The translations under genes and the position numbers were made by a program. The notes under the pieces are model-generated. The model had not been told where the DNA came from. It saw only the letters and a list, made by a program, of their open reading frames with translations, and did no database searches. A stretch of 57,305 nt of DNA from Bacteroidales bacterium UBA1195 (GTDB lineage Bacteria; Bacteroidota; Bacteroidia; Bacteroidales; WCHB1-69): contig DBYD01000034.1 of assembly GCA_002309855.1 (NCBI GenBank), positions 1 through 57,305 on the forward strand, written 5' to 3'. Shown here in pieces: positions 12,507 through 21,274 of this stretch (the first letter of the stretch is position 1; each line of letters opens with the position of its first letter).

Positions 12507-13976
12507 TTAGCCCATCAAATCCCAGGTGGCTCCCTCTTTGCCATCCTTGACGCTGATGCCAAGCGCATTCAGCCTGTCGCGGATTTTGTCGGAGGTGCCC
12601 CAATCCTTCTGAGCCTTTGCGTTCTGTCTGATTTCCAAAATCATATCCATCAGTCCGCCGACAATGGCGCTCTGGTCGCTCTCCGTTTCGTCCTTCAATC
12701 CTAGAATTTGGAAGGCGAATGTTTCAAAGGTGTTGCGGCATCGGTCAATATCCTGTTGGGTCATCTGCGCCTTGCCGTCCCTAACAGCATTGATCATCTT
12801 GCTCATCTCAAAAAGTTCGGCAATGACCATTGCAGTGTTCAGGTCGTCGTCCATCGCCTCCTGGCAGCGTCCGAAAAAGCCCTCGGTCTGGACCGTGGAG
12901 GTTGCGGAGGGCTTCAGGGATTGCAGGTGATGGTAGGCCTGCATCAGCCGCTCCAGCCCCTTTTGGGCCGACTGGAGCGCCTCGTTCGAGAAGTCGAGCG
13001 TGCTGCGATAATGCGCCTGCAGTATGAAAAAGCGGATGTTCATGGGGGAGTAGGCCTGTTCCAGCGCTTCATTTTTTCCGCTGAAAAACTCATTCAACGT
13101 GATGAAGTTGCCCAACGATTTGCCCATCTTCTGCCCGTTGATGGTGATCATGTTGTTGTGTACCCAGTATTTTGCAGAAGGGCAGTCGTTGGCCACGCGG
13201 CTCTGGCATATCTCCGATTCGTGGTGTGGGAACATCAGGTCAATGCCGCCTCCATGAATGTCAAAGGTTTTGCCAAGATATTTGGTGCTCATTGCCGAGC
13301 ATTCCACATGCCAGCCTGGGAATCCGTCGCTCCAGGGTGAGGGCCAGCGCATGATATGTTCCGGAGTCGCCTTTTTCCAGAGGGCGAAATCGGCCGGATG
13401 CCGTTTCTCCTCCTGCCCGTCCAAGGCGCGTGTGTTGGCGTACAATTCCTCAAGCACTCTTCCTGAGAGTTTGCCGTAGCCGAAGTCGCGGTCGAATTTG
13501 GGCACATCAAAATAGACGGAGCCTTCCGACACGTATGCGTATCCCTTGTCCAGAATCTGCTGCACAATGGCAATCTGCTCGATGATGTGGCCTGAAGCGC
13601 GTGGCTCAATGGATGGGCGCAGCACATTCAGCCTGTCCATGGCGTCGTGGTAGGCGTCCATGTAGAACTGGGCGACCTCCATCGGCTCCAGCTGTTCGAT
13701 GCGGGCCTTTTTCGCAATTTTGTCCTCTCCTGAATCGGCGTCATGTTCCAGATGCCCCACATCAGTGATGTTGCGGACATAGCGCACCTTGTATCCCAAA
13801 AAGCGCAGGTAGCGGAAGAGCAGGTCGAACACGATTGCAGGCCGTGCGTGACCCAGATGCGGCTCCCCATATACGGTGGGTCCGCAGACATACATGCCCA
13901 CAAAGGGGGCGTGCAGCGGGGTGAAGACTTCTTTGGTGCGGGTCAGCGTGTTGTATAGTTTCAACTGGTTTTCCAT
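12507..13976 (-). CDS. cysS: Cysteinyl-tRNA synthetase
   Basis: A class I aminoacyl-tRNA synthetase (489 aa) charging tRNA-Cys. The HIGH-type motif is HLGH in GEPHLGHARPAIVFD; the KMSKS loop reads KMGKS. Zinc-binding residues are visible: Cys31 in VCGPTVY, the Cys of VECSAMS and HHESEICQS. Length and motif order are standard. It is convergent with hldD (21 bases apart) and lies 15 bases downstream of the DUF1573 gene on the same strand, so it may be read from that promoter. Confidence 0.94.
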   Translation of the reverse strand: MENQLKLYNTLTRTKEVFTPLHAPFVGMYVCGPTVYGEPHLGHARPAIVFDLLFRYLRFLGYKVRYVRNITDVGHLEHDADSGEDKIAKKARIEQLEPMEVAQFYMDAYHDAMDRLNVLRPSIEPRASGHIIEQIAIVQQILDKGYAYVSEGSVYFDVPKFDRDFGYGKLSGRVLEELYANTRALDGQEEKRHPADFALWKKATPEHIMRWPSPWSDGFPGWHVECSAMSTKYLGKTFDIHGGGIDLMFPHHESEICQSRVANDCPSAKYWVHNNMITINGQKMGKSLGNFITLNEFFSGKNEALEQAYSPMNIRFFILQAHYRSTLDFSNEALQSAQKGLERLMQAYHHLQSLKPSATSTVQTEGFFGRCQEAMDDDLNTAMVIAELFEMSKMINAVRDGKAQMTQQDIDRCRNTFETFAFQILGLKDETESDQSAIVGGLMDMILEIRQNAKAQKDWGTSDKIRDRLNALGISVKDGKEGATWDLMG

Positions 13977-13991
13977 GAATATGTTCCGGGC

Positions 13992-15101
13992 CTATTGTTT
14001 CGGTTTGTCCAATACTTTGCCCATGATTTTCAGTGTGACTTTCGGCTGGTCTGGGTCATTGGTGATGACGTATATCTCCTTGGATTGGCCTCCATGTTTG
14101 CCGTATGTGCTGAAACGGGCCTTGATCTTGGTGCTTTCGCCAGGGGCGATGGTGTCTTTTTCAAGGTTGGATGTGGTGCAGCCGCAGGAGGTCTTCACTT
14201 TGTGAATCACTAACGGGCTTTTGCCGATGTTGGTCAGGGTGAAATCATGGCTGATCACATCGCCGATCTGGCATTCTCCGAAATTGTATTCCTCCGTGTC
14301 AATCAGCACGCGGGGGGCGTTTTCCAACTGCTCCTTGCTCCAGCCGGCAAAATTGTCATAGATGTCCACAAGTGTGTAGAATGATTTGCTGTTATGGTGG
14401 TCCTTCGGCTCCGGGTCGTTGGTCAGCAGGGTGAACTTGTCATACACAAACCCCCAGTCGTTTTTTATCGGGGCGCTGTAGCTGAACACCACAAATCCTT
14501 CTGTCTGGGGTTTCAACTCCTTGGTAAGGTATATGATCTTGATGCACGAAGGGATGCTGCCAGGTTTGAATGTCATGACCGAATCCCATACGTTGTAGAA
14601 CCAGAGGGTGTCTGTCCGCACCTCGTCACGGTGCATGCGGAAGGAGATGGAGTTGTCCTTGTATTTCAAGTTTCCCTCCTGCATGCTGTACACCTCTTCC
14701 TTGGTATTGGCTTTCGGATTCACGTATCCTCCCAACATCATGTTGTAACGTACGGTGTCCTTGTTGCATAAGGTGACAATGGTAAAGGGGATCCGGAAGG
14801 AATAGTTGATGCCTTTCGGGTCAATCGAAACTTTCAGGTGGATCCTGTCGTATTTTTTCAGACTTTTCCTGCTCCATTCAAAACTGGCCGCTTTGTTGGA
14901 AGCCTCGGTGGTGAGGATTTTCACTTCATTATCGCAAAGGTTGGTCACCAGGACATCCCGCGAAACGGTTCCACCATCCTCCCTGATGCTGCCCACATCA
15001 ACGTTGGTTTCTGAAAATTTCAACTGCTTGGTGGCACCTGACTGCGCATGACCGGCGATGCAGACACCAAATAATCCGATGAGAAAAAATAACCTTTTCA
15101 T
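13992..15101 (-). CDS. Secreted DUF1573 protein
   Basis: A 369-aa exported protein starting with a signal peptide (MKRLFFLIGLFGVCIAGHAQ). It contains at least one clear DUF1573 (Ig-like/ASPM-SPD-2 type) domain near residues 265-345, with FTLTNIGKSPLVIHKVKTSCGCT and the SCGCT signature. An N-terminal region of similar character (FSETNVDVGSI, RDVLVTNL) suggests a divergent second copy. The function of DUF1573 in Bacteroidota is not known. I chose the ATG at 15101; a TTG two codons upstream is less likely. A -7 box is at 15165-15158. Confidence 0.82.
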   Translation of the reverse strand: MKRLFFLIGLFGVCIAGHAQSGATKQLKFSETNVDVGSIREDGGTVSRDVLVTNLCDNEVKILTTEASNKAASFEWSRKSLKKYDRIHLKVSIDPKGINYSFRIPFTIVTLCNKDTVRYNMMLGGYVNPKANTKEEVYSMQEGNLKYKDNSISFRMHRDEVRTDTLWFYNVWDSVMTFKPGSIPSCIKIIYLTKELKPQTEGFVVFSYSAPIKNDWGFVYDKFTLLTNDPEPKDHHNSKSFYTLVDIYDNFAGWSKEQLENAPRVLIDTEEYNFGECQIGDVISHDFTLTNIGKSPLVIHKVKTSCGCTTSNLEKDTIAPGESTKIKARFSTYGKHGGQSKEIYVITNDPDQPKVTLKIMGKVLDKPKQ

Positions 15102-15157
15102 TTCCAAAATGTTTAAAAAAAATCTACCAAATGTTTACTAATGCAAAATTCGTGCTG

Positions 15158-15165
15158 CAAAAATA
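15158..15165 (-). promoter_or_regulatory. Promoter of the DUF1573-cysS unit
   Basis: TATTTTTG on the minus strand (TAnnTTTG), with a TTG at 15184-15182 sixteen bases upstream, a plausible -33 element. Confidence 0.55.
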
Positions 15166-15217
15166 GTAAAAAAACAAATATCAACATTGGTTTGAATTTT
15201 TTTTTGATTTTTTTCGG

Positions 15218-15244
15218 TTTGTTTTGCTAAAATGTATATTTTTG
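15218..15244 (+). promoter_or_regulatory. Promoter of the small lipoprotein gene
   Basis: TTTG at 15218-15221 and TATTTTTG at 15237-15244, 15 bases apart, match the Bacteroidota -33/-7 pair. Expected transcription would leave a leader of about 65 bases before the ATG at 15319. Confidence 0.6.
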
Positions 15245-15318
15245 CATGTTCGTTTTAAAGCGGACTGGGGAAGCCGAAAACCATACAGAGTAGGCTTGTT
15301 TGTTAAACATTTACAATT

Positions 15319-15525
15319 ATGAAGAAAGTCGTTTTGACATTAGCAGTCATGGCAACCGTGGCCTGCTTCACCTCCTGCAAGAAGACCTGCACCTGCAAAA
15401 CCTATGTTATGGGCGAGGTTAAGACCGAGGAAGAGGTTGATTTGGCCGATGGTAAGGACAAATGCGCCGATATGACTGTTGACCAGAGTATTGGCGACGT
15501 CAAGATTGGTATGTTTTGCGAATAG
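15319..15525 (+). CDS. Small cysteine-containing lipoprotein
   Basis: A 68-aa protein with a lipoprotein signal (MKKVVLTLAVMATVACFTSC; lipobox FTSC). The mature part of about 49 residues has four more cysteines: KKTCTCKTY near the N-terminus, one in the middle and one near the end. A disulfide-stabilised periplasmic or surface peptide is possible. No family was recognised. It has its own promoter; the VOC gene follows after 52 bases. Confidence 0.7.
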   Translation: MKKVVLTLAVMATVACFTSCKKTCTCKTYVMGEVKTEEEVDLADGKDKCADMTVDQSIGDVKIGMFCE

Positions 15526-15577
15526 CATGCACAAAGGCGTTTGCGAATTGTTCCGGTTCATAGTTTAGTCGTATTCT

Positions 15578-16639
15578 ATGGAGCTTTACAACAGCGGTAT
15601 CCAGCAGATCGGCATCGGCGTGACTGATGCCGACGCGGCTTGGAAATGGTACAAGGATGTCTTCAATGTGGATGTCGTCATCATTGATGAATATGCCAAG
15701 GCCGAATACATGCTTCCCTATACTGACGGTCAGGTTTGTGACCGTCATACCATTCTGGCAGTAAGTCTCCAGGGCGGCGGCGGATTTGAAATCTGGCAGC
15801 ATCGCAGCCACACACCCACTCTCCCGGCTTTCCAGATAAAGCCGGGAGATTTGGGTATTTTTGCCTGCAAGATCAAATGCAAGAATGCAGCGCAAACCTA
15901 CCGTTACTACCGTCAGCGGAACTTGAATCTTTCGCCGATGTACACTGCGGTGGGCGGACAGCAGTATTTCTACCTGCACGATCCGTATGGCAATGTGTTC
16001 CAGCTTGTGGAATGCGACGACTTCTTCCATCCGAGCCGTCATCCGACCGGCGGTGCCTATGGGGCTCTCATAGGGGTGAGCGACATGGAGCGCAGCATCC
16101 GTTTCTACCGTAACCTGCTCGGATACGACGTGGTGCTGTCCGACCAGACGGGCGAGTTTGACGACATGTCACATCTTGGGGCTTCCGGCGACACCTTCCG
16201 CCGCGTTGTGCTGACCCATTCCAAGCCGAGGATCGGCGCCTTTTCAAAACTCTTCGGCACCTCCCAGATCGAGCTGCTGCAGGTTAAGAACCGCGAACCT
16301 CGTAAAATCTATGAGGGACGCTGGTGGGGCGATCCCGGTTTCATCCATCTCTGCTTCGACATTCGTGGCATGAAGGAGATGCGTGAACGTTGTGAAAAGG
16401 AGGGGTATCCGTTCACGGTGGACACCGAATCCATTCTGGCGGACAATTTCGACATGGGCGAGGCTGCCGGCAACTTCGCCTACAATGAGGATCCGGACGG
16501 CACGCTGATTGAATATGTGGAGACGCACCGCATTCCGATTGCACAGAAGTGGGGCGTTTTTTTGAACCTGCGCAAGCGCAAGCCCGGAAAGGCGTTGCCT
16601 GACTGGATGCTCAGATGCCTGCGCTTTATGAGAAAATAG
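15578..16639 (+). CDS. Two-domain VOC (glyoxalase-fold) protein
   Basis: A 353-aa cytoplasmic protein with two tandem vicinal-oxygen-chelate modules, about residues 1-150 (IQQIGIGVTDADAAWKWY ... DPYGNVFQLVE) and 165-325 (ALIGVSDMERSIRFY ... NEDPDGTLIEYVE). The second keeps the terminal metal-ligand-type Glu of VOC folds (TLIEYVE). The overall arrangement resembles glyoxalase/dioxygenase superfamily members, but the substrate cannot be assigned. The stop codon sits within a 17-bp tandem duplication (16630-16663). It precedes the DRTGG/ATPase/H-cluster set on the same strand. Confidence 0.8.
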   Translation: MELYNSGIQQIGIGVTDADAAWKWYKDVFNVDVVIIDEYAKAEYMLPYTDGQVCDRHTILAVSLQGGGGFEIWQHRSHTPTLPAFQIKPGDLGIFACKIKCKNAAQTYRYYRQRNLNLSPMYTAVGGQQYFYLHDPYGNVFQLVECDDFFHPSRHPTGGAYGALIGVSDMERSIRFYRNLLGYDVVLSDQTGEFDDMSHLGASGDTFRRVVLTHSKPRIGAFSKLFGTSQIELLQVKNREPRKIYEGRWWGDPGFIHLCFDIRGMKEMRERCEKEGYPFTVDTESILADNFDMGEAAGNFAYNEDPDGTLIEYVETHRIPIAQKWGVFLNLRKRKPGKALPDWMLRCLRFMRK

Positions 16640-16663
16640 AAACAGTGAGAAAATAGAAACAGT
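16630..16663. repeat. 17-bp perfect tandem duplication across a stop codon
   Basis: Two exact 17-bp units (GAGAAAATAGAAACAGT), 16630-16646 and 16647-16663. The first carries the TAG stop of the VOC gene; the second ends 10 bases before the DRTGG gene start. Confidence 0.9.
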
Positions 16664-16672
16664 TTGTAGGGA

Positions 16673-17020
16673 ATGAAAAGAGAAGAGTTTCTCCGTTTGA
16701 TAAAGGGAAAAGTGGTATCCGGCGCCGATTGTGAGGAACAGGATGTGGAGCATGTCTTCGCCTCCGACCTTATGAGCGATGTGCTGACCATCAAAAATGC
16801 CGATAACCTATTGCTGATTACAGGTTTGTGCAACATGCAGACCATCCGGACCTGCGAAATGGCGGAGGTGAAGGTGGTTCTGTTTGTGCGCGGCAAAAAG
16901 GTGACGGAGGAGATGAAGGAACTGGCCGAGGAGAATGAGATGCTGCTGATAGAGACGGACTATTCGATGTACCGTTGCTCCGGCATACTTTACCAGGCCG
17001 GTCTGCCGCCATTGTATTGA
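16673..17020 (+). CDS. DRTGG-domain protein
   Basis: A 115-aa protein made almost entirely of a DRTGG-type domain (VEHVFASDLMSDVLTI ... LLLITGLCNMQTIRTCEM ... VVLFVRG ... LLIETDYSMYRCSG). DRTGG domains occur next to CBS domains, phosphotransacetylases and [FeFe]-hydrogenase genes, and are thought to bind small ligands. Here it precedes an RsbW-like ATPase (44 bases) and an H-cluster protein, an arrangement seen near hydrogenase genes in anaerobes. A sensory or regulatory role in that module is an inference. Confidence 0.75.
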   Translation: MKREEFLRLIKGKVVSGADCEEQDVEHVFASDLMSDVLTIKNADNLLLITGLCNMQTIRTCEMAEVKVVLFVRGKKVTEEMKELAEENEMLLIETDYSMYRCSGILYQAGLPPLY

Positions 17021-17064
17021 ACCGGATTTCAGACATTATATATAAATATATATAAAACAGGAAA

Positions 17065-17490
17065 ATGAATTTTGAGTATCAGGTAGAGGGAGGCGATTTC
17101 AGCCATGCAGGCTCCACTTCAAGTGCCGTAAAAAGGATTATGAAGCAGTTGGGCGTCGATCCCGCCATCGTCAAGAGGACTGTTGTCGCGCTCTATGAGG
17201 CTGAGGTCAACATTGTGGCCCATGCCTATCGTGGGGTGATTTCCGTCGATTTGGACGAGGAACGCATCCGCATTGTGCTGGATGACGAGGGCCCCGGCAT
17301 ACCTGATATTGGAAAAGCGATGCAGAAGGGATATTCCACCGCGTCGCCGGCGGTGCGCGAAATGGGTTTCGGTGCCGGCATGGGACTGCCGAACATGCAG
17401 TCCAACATGGATGAGTTGAAGGTCGATTCCGTCGTGGGCAAGGGAACCCGTGTCGAAATGACCAACTATTTTGTTCCCAAAAACGGATAA
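17065..17490 (+). CDS. Anti-sigma-factor-like ATPase (HATPase_c, RsbW type)
   Basis: A 141-aa GHKL-fold ATP-binding protein with the N box EAEVNIVAHAY, the G1 box LDDEGPGIPD and the G2-like GFGAGMGLPNM. It has no dimerisation or phospho-acceptor region, so it resembles serine kinases/anti-sigma factors of the RsbW/SpoIIAB group rather than a sensor histidine kinase. Its stop lies two bases before the ATG of the hydrogenase-like gene, so the two are tightly coupled. No partner sigma factor or anti-anti-sigma gene is next to it. Confidence 0.8.
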   Translation: MNFEYQVEGGDFSHAGSTSSAVKRIMKQLGVDPAIVKRTVVALYEAEVNIVAHAYRGVISVDLDEERIRIVLDDEGPGIPDIGKAMQKGYSTASPAVREMGFGAGMGLPNMQSNMDELKVDSVVGKGTRVEMTNYFVPKNG

Positions 17491-17492
17491 GC

Positions 17493-18869
17493 ATGGAAGA
17501 GAGTTTTCATCATGCCCTGAAGTTCAAAACGGATTTGTGCATCGGATGCTCCCATTGCACCGGTGTATGTCCGACAGGCGCCATCCATGTGCAGGACGGA
17601 CATCCGCAGCTGGAGTCCGACCGGTGCGTGGACTGCGGACGTTGCTATCTGGCCTGTCCGGTGAACGCCATCTACATAGAGCAGGATGATTTCCAAACCG
17701 TGTACAACTACAAGTGTCCGGTAATCCTTATGCCCTCAACTTTCAGTGCGCAGTTTCCGGAAAAGATATCCCAGCGGGCCATCCTGTCCGCAATTTACCA
17801 CTTGGGATTCAAATATATCTATGAGGTTGAAAAAAGTGTGGACATCCTCAATGAGGTCATCCGCCAGCGTCTGGCCGACCCGGAGACGGAGCGTCCGCTG
17901 ATTTCCACCTTCTGTCCCGCCATCGTCCGGCTGATCCAGGTGAAGTTTCCCTCGCTGCTTCCTAACCTGCTGCTTATCCGTCCTCCTATGGACCTGACCT
18001 CGCTCTACATCCGGCGCAACCTGATGGATCAGGGCATTCCGGCGGAAGACATCGGTGTCTTCTATGTCGCCCCGTGTGCCGCCAAAATTGCCGCCATCAA
18101 GAGCCCTGTGGGTGAGGAGAAGGCGCAGAACGACGGTGTCATCAATATGAATTATTTATATAACAAGGTTTTCCGTATTATCAAACAGGGTGAGTACCAG
18201 TTGCGGGACGATGAGTTTGATTTCCATCCCATTTCGCGCCGCAGCCTGATGTGGACCATGACGGGCGGTGAGATTTACGACCTCCCCTCCGGACGGAACC
18301 TTGCCATCGATGACATCCAGAATGTCTCCGATTTTCTTGAGAAGGTTGAGAACGGCGATGTTGAGGGTGTGGACTACCTTGAACTGCGTGCCTGCGATGA
18401 GAGCTGCGCCGGCGGAATACTCTGTGCCGCCAACCGTTTTCTGGTGGCCGAAAGGCAGAAGAAACGCGCTGCGCAGAAGTCCGAAAACGTCACGGTGGAG
18501 GAGAACCGGCTGCTCGGATATCGCGAATATTTGAAGGAACGCATTTCTGTGGGCGAGGTCAAGCCGCGCTCAATGGACAAGCTTGATGATGACATGGCGG
18601 TTGCCATGCGGAAGATGAAGCGCTCCTTCGAGCTGAACCGAAGGCTGCCACAGGTCGACTGCCGTATCTGCGGCTACAAGAGCTGCCAGGCATTGACCGA
18701 TGCTGTTGTCAATAACAAGGCCGACATCCGACAGTGCATTTTCGTGCAGCGTATTCTGGAGCAGACCGACAAGATGACGACGGCCGAGGCAATCCGGATT
18801 GAACGTAACGTCTGGGGTGGGCAGAAGTTGGACAAGGACTCACTGAAGGGATTGGACATTACACAATAA
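17493..18869 (+). CDS. [FeFe]-hydrogenase-like iron-sulfur protein (putative sensory H-cluster protein)
   Basis: A 458-aa protein. The N-terminus carries two 4Fe-4S ferredoxin motifs (Cys16/19/22/26 and Cys45/48/51/55). The middle is a hydrogenase large-subunit C-terminal domain. The cysteines matching the H-cluster ligands are present: Cys141 in STFCPA, Cys195 in APCAAK, and Cys301 and Cys305 in RACDESCAGG. The loops are divergent: TSCCP has become TFCP (the proton-relay Cys is Phe) and MPC is APC. The C-terminus adds a further Fe-S motif (Cys390, 393, 398, 415) of the CRxCGxxSC type. Electron-partner genes (HydB/NuoEF-like) are absent. A sensory or regulatory hydrogenase-like role fits the neighbours better than bulk H2 turnover. 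This is inference. Confidence 0.8.
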   Translation: MEESFHHALKFKTDLCIGCSHCTGVCPTGAIHVQDGHPQLESDRCVDCGRCYLACPVNAIYIEQDDFQTVYNYKCPVILMPSTFSAQFPEKISQRAILSAIYHLGFKYIYEVEKSVDILNEVIRQRLADPETERPLISTFCPAIVRLIQVKFPSLLPNLLLIRPPMDLTSLYIRRNLMDQGIPAEDIGVFYVAPCAAKIAAIKSPVGEEKAQNDGVINMNYLYNKVFRIIKQGEYQLRDDEFDFHPISRRSLMWTMTGGEIYDLPSGRNLAIDDIQNVSDFLEKVENGDVEGVDYLELRACDESCAGGILCAANRFLVAERQKKRAAQKSENVTVEENRLLGYREYLKERISVGEVKPRSMDKLDDDMAVAMRKMKRSFELNRRLPQVDCRICGYKSCQALTDAVVNNKADIRQCIFVQRILEQTDKMTTAEAIRIERNVWGGQKLDKDSLKGLDITQ

Positions 18870-18963
18870 CATAATGAACTGAATAATAAAACTAATAAAA
18901 TAACAAAAACTTAATTAATTAATTGAGCCGACGTCCCGATGGCATATAACAGGGAAAGAATGT

Positions 18964-19764
18964 ATGAAAAAACTTTTTGTAGTTATGGCCTGCCTTGCCT
19001 TTGCTGGTGCGCTGCAGGCGCAGTCTCTCCTGACGAAGGGAAACCCCTACGCAACCAATGTGAGAACGGGTAACCGTCCTGGTGCCGGCGATTGGGGCCT
19101 TTACATCGGACCGAGCTATTCGGAGGTGATGGATCTGGTAGATTGCTTCGGCAATTTCACCAATCTGGATATTGTCCGCGGACTTCCGTTGGTCAATATC
19201 AAATACTACACTTCCGACAATCTGGAGTTCCGTGGTGGTATCCAGTACTACAAACGCGGCTTCCACGCCAAAGGTAACGAGATCCTTACCCCGACCACCG
19301 ACAAGGAGCACTCCATGAAGGAGAGCGAATGGTTCTTCCGCCTGATTCCGGGCTTTGCCTACCATTTCTCCCCCAGGAACGTGCTTGATGTCTATGCCGG
19401 TGCCTCCCTGCCTCTGGGCTTCGAGGGTTCCACCTACAAGGACGAGTATGCCAACCCGGATGCTGTGAACGGTGTCTTCAACCAGTACCGCAAATCCCTC
19501 TGTGTCGGTTTGGAGGCCTTCATCGGCCTGCAGGCTTTCATCGCCGATCTTCCCGTTTCCGTCGGATTCGAGTATGGTTTGAGCGGCATGTTCCACACTG
19601 GCCAAAAGGTCAAAACTGAGGTTTATGACGCTGTGAACAACACCACGCAGACCACATACCAGCTGCTTGGCGACCCCACTGACTACAAGGATCTGAAGGC
19701 CAATTCCGGCGTTTTCGGTTCCGACCTTCGTCTGACCATCACCTATTATTTCAACAACAAATAA
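18964..19764 (+). CDS. Outer-membrane beta-barrel protein
   Basis: A 266-aa protein with a Sec signal peptide (MKKLFVVMACLAFAGALQAQ) and alternating aromatic/glycine strands throughout (GLYIGPSYSEVMD, RLIPGFAYHFSPR, VYAGASLPLGF, SVGFEYGLSGMF). It ends in LRLTITYYFNNK, a typical final strand of Bacteroidota small barrels. The ligand is unknown. A lipoprotein gene follows after 10 bases, so the two may be produced together. Confidence 0.78.
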   Translation: MKKLFVVMACLAFAGALQAQSLLTKGNPYATNVRTGNRPGAGDWGLYIGPSYSEVMDLVDCFGNFTNLDIVRGLPLVNIKYYTSDNLEFRGGIQYYKRGFHAKGNEILTPTTDKEHSMKESEWFFRLIPGFAYHFSPRNVLDVYAGASLPLGFEGSTYKDEYANPDAVNGVFNQYRKSLCVGLEAFIGLQAFIADLPVSVGFEYGLSGMFHTGQKVKTEVYDAVNNTTQTTYQLLGDPTDYKDLKANSGVFGSDLRLTITYYFNNK

Positions 19765-19774
19765 TCGGGAGGCT

Positions 19775-20227
19775 ATGATGAAGAAAATGTTCATTGCCCT
19801 GGCTGCAGTGGTACTGGTGTGCGCGACATCATGTTCGGGCTTGCGCACCTTCCAGCAGGTACAGGGCGTTTCGATTACCCCGGATTTTGTCAGGTTGGAC
19901 ATTAACTTTGACAATATGCAGCCGCTGGGTGAAACTACGATTTCTATTGAAACCCGCACATATCTTGGGTTTATCACTGTGTTGGACAAAGTGAACGGTG
20001 TTGAATACGACCGTCGCAACCAGCGCACCGCCATGCTTAAGGGTGACGGGCTGAACATCCGTTTGGCCGGTAACCTGAGCAAGGCGTTGGTGAAGGTGCT
20101 TGACGAGTATCCCGGTGCCGACTACTATGTTGTGACCTCCGCCAAGGTGGAGACCAACCAGATGTTCTTGGGCAAGGAACAGACCAAGAGCATGACCATC
20201 AAGGCATACAGATACGTTCACAGATAG
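19775..20227 (+). CDS. Hypothetical lipoprotein
   Basis: A 150-aa lipoprotein (signal MMKKMFIALAAVVLVCATSC; lipobox ATSC). A second ATG one codon in (19778) is an equal start candidate. The mature part is a single beta-rich domain with QGVSITPDFVRLDINFDN and repeated Thr/Val strands. No known family was recognised. It follows the barrel gene by 10 bases and is closed by a terminator. Confidence 0.72.
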   Translation: MMKKMFIALAAVVLVCATSCSGLRTFQQVQGVSITPDFVRLDINFDNMQPLGETTISIETRTYLGFITVLDKVNGVEYDRRNQRTAMLKGDGLNIRLAGNLSKALVKVLDEYPGADYYVVTSAKVETNQMFLGKEQTKSMTIKAYRYVHR

Positions 20228-20238
20228 TGCTTGTGAAT

Positions 20239-20282
20239 AGAACGGCAGGGGCGTGCAGCGTTCTTGCCGTTCTTTTTTTTTA
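20239..20282 (+). terminator. Rho-independent terminator
   Basis: Stem AGAACGGCA (20239-20247) pairs with TGCCGTTCT (20265-20273) and is followed by a T run to about 20281. It ends the barrel/lipoprotein pair. Confidence 0.8.
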
Positions 20283-20301
20283 ATTATCATTTTTGAAAGA
20301 T

Positions 20302-21183
20302 ATGAGGAAGGTGATTTTGCTGCTGGCATTGCCGCTTTTGCTTTTAACATCCTGTAAGGAAGATGTGTCCGATGTGTTTGTCATGGCGAAGGATGTGGAA
20401 AACACTGCTTTTGTGCAGTCCGGAAACAAGCTGCTTATCAGGGTCCAGGCCATTTCGGACAATTACAAGGTCGACAGGATCCGCATCTATTCTGTGGATG
20501 CCGAGAAAGGTTCCGTACAACTTAAGGATACGCTTGTCGGAGGAGTGAAACAGGTCGATTTTTACTTCATGTATACAGTCCCTTCCTATTTTATAAGCGA
20601 TACCGCCGCACTGACGCTGCAGTTCGAGGCGGTTGCCTCCAACGGGGGCTCGTCCAAGATGGCTTTGGCCTACAAGGTTGTAGGCGGAGCATCCCTTATC
20701 CACTATGACGGCATCGTGATGTACGGTGCCCGTTCAGGCCGCGCAAACGGCTTTTCGCTTGCCAGCGCGCAGACACTCTATTGTGAAACTGCAGACACAT
20801 CAACCATTGACATTTACGATTACCACGACACCCTTTCCGGTGACACCTCCGGAAGACTTTCGCGGGAATGGCGGAGCCGCACTGGCCTGCAGTTCGCCCG
20901 CATGAACGATTTCGACTATTCCGGCACAAACCAGCTGCTTCTCAATAATGCCTTCAAGGCCAGCCGACGCTACACCTCGCTCAAGGATATTGCTGAGGGT
21001 GACGTGGTGCTTTTCGGCAGGGCGGACCAGGCTCTTGGCGTGCTGCAGGTGCTTATGGTGGCCGACGAGGCCGGCAACACCAACGACCGGTACGTTTTCA
21101 ATCTGAAAAAGGTGCGGATTAATAATCCCACTCCGGAACCTGACACCACCTCCACGGACACCACACGGCGTCTCCTGCGCTAA
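20302..21183 (+). CDS. Hypothetical lipoprotein
   Basis: A 293-aa lipoprotein starting at ATG 20302 (MRKVILLLALPLLLLTSC; lipobox LTSC). A TTG three codons upstream is in frame but unlikely. The N-terminal 100 residues form an Ig-like stretch (LLIRVQAISDNYKVDRIRIY); the C-terminal half contains ALGVLQVLMVADEAG and ends in a Pro/Thr/Asp-rich tail. The function is unknown. It stands alone between a terminator and the giant beta-helix gene. Confidence 0.72.
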   Translation: MRKVILLLALPLLLLTSCKEDVSDVFVMAKDVENTAFVQSGNKLLIRVQAISDNYKVDRIRIYSVDAEKGSVQLKDTLVGGVKQVDFYFMYTVPSYFISDTAALTLQFEAVASNGGSSKMALAYKVVGGASLIHYDGIVMYGARSGRANGFSLASAQTLYCETADTSTIDIYDYHDTLSGDTSGRLSREWRSRTGLQFARMNDFDYSGTNQLLLNNAFKASRRYTSLKDIAEGDVVLFGRADQALGVLQVLMVADEAGNTNDRYVFNLKKVRINNPTPEPDTTSTDTTRRLLR

Positions 21184-21226
21184 CACGCCTCCGTTACCCT
21201 TCATTGCATTGTAACTTATTGATTAA

Positions 21227-21244
21227 TATATATATATATATATA
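21227..21244. repeat. (TA)9 dinucleotide tract
   Basis: Nine TA units in the 91-base gap between the lipoprotein and the giant secreted-protein gene, 30 bases before its ATG. Confidence 0.9.
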
Positions 21245-21274
21245 ATATATTATAAACCGTATAAAATAACCAAG

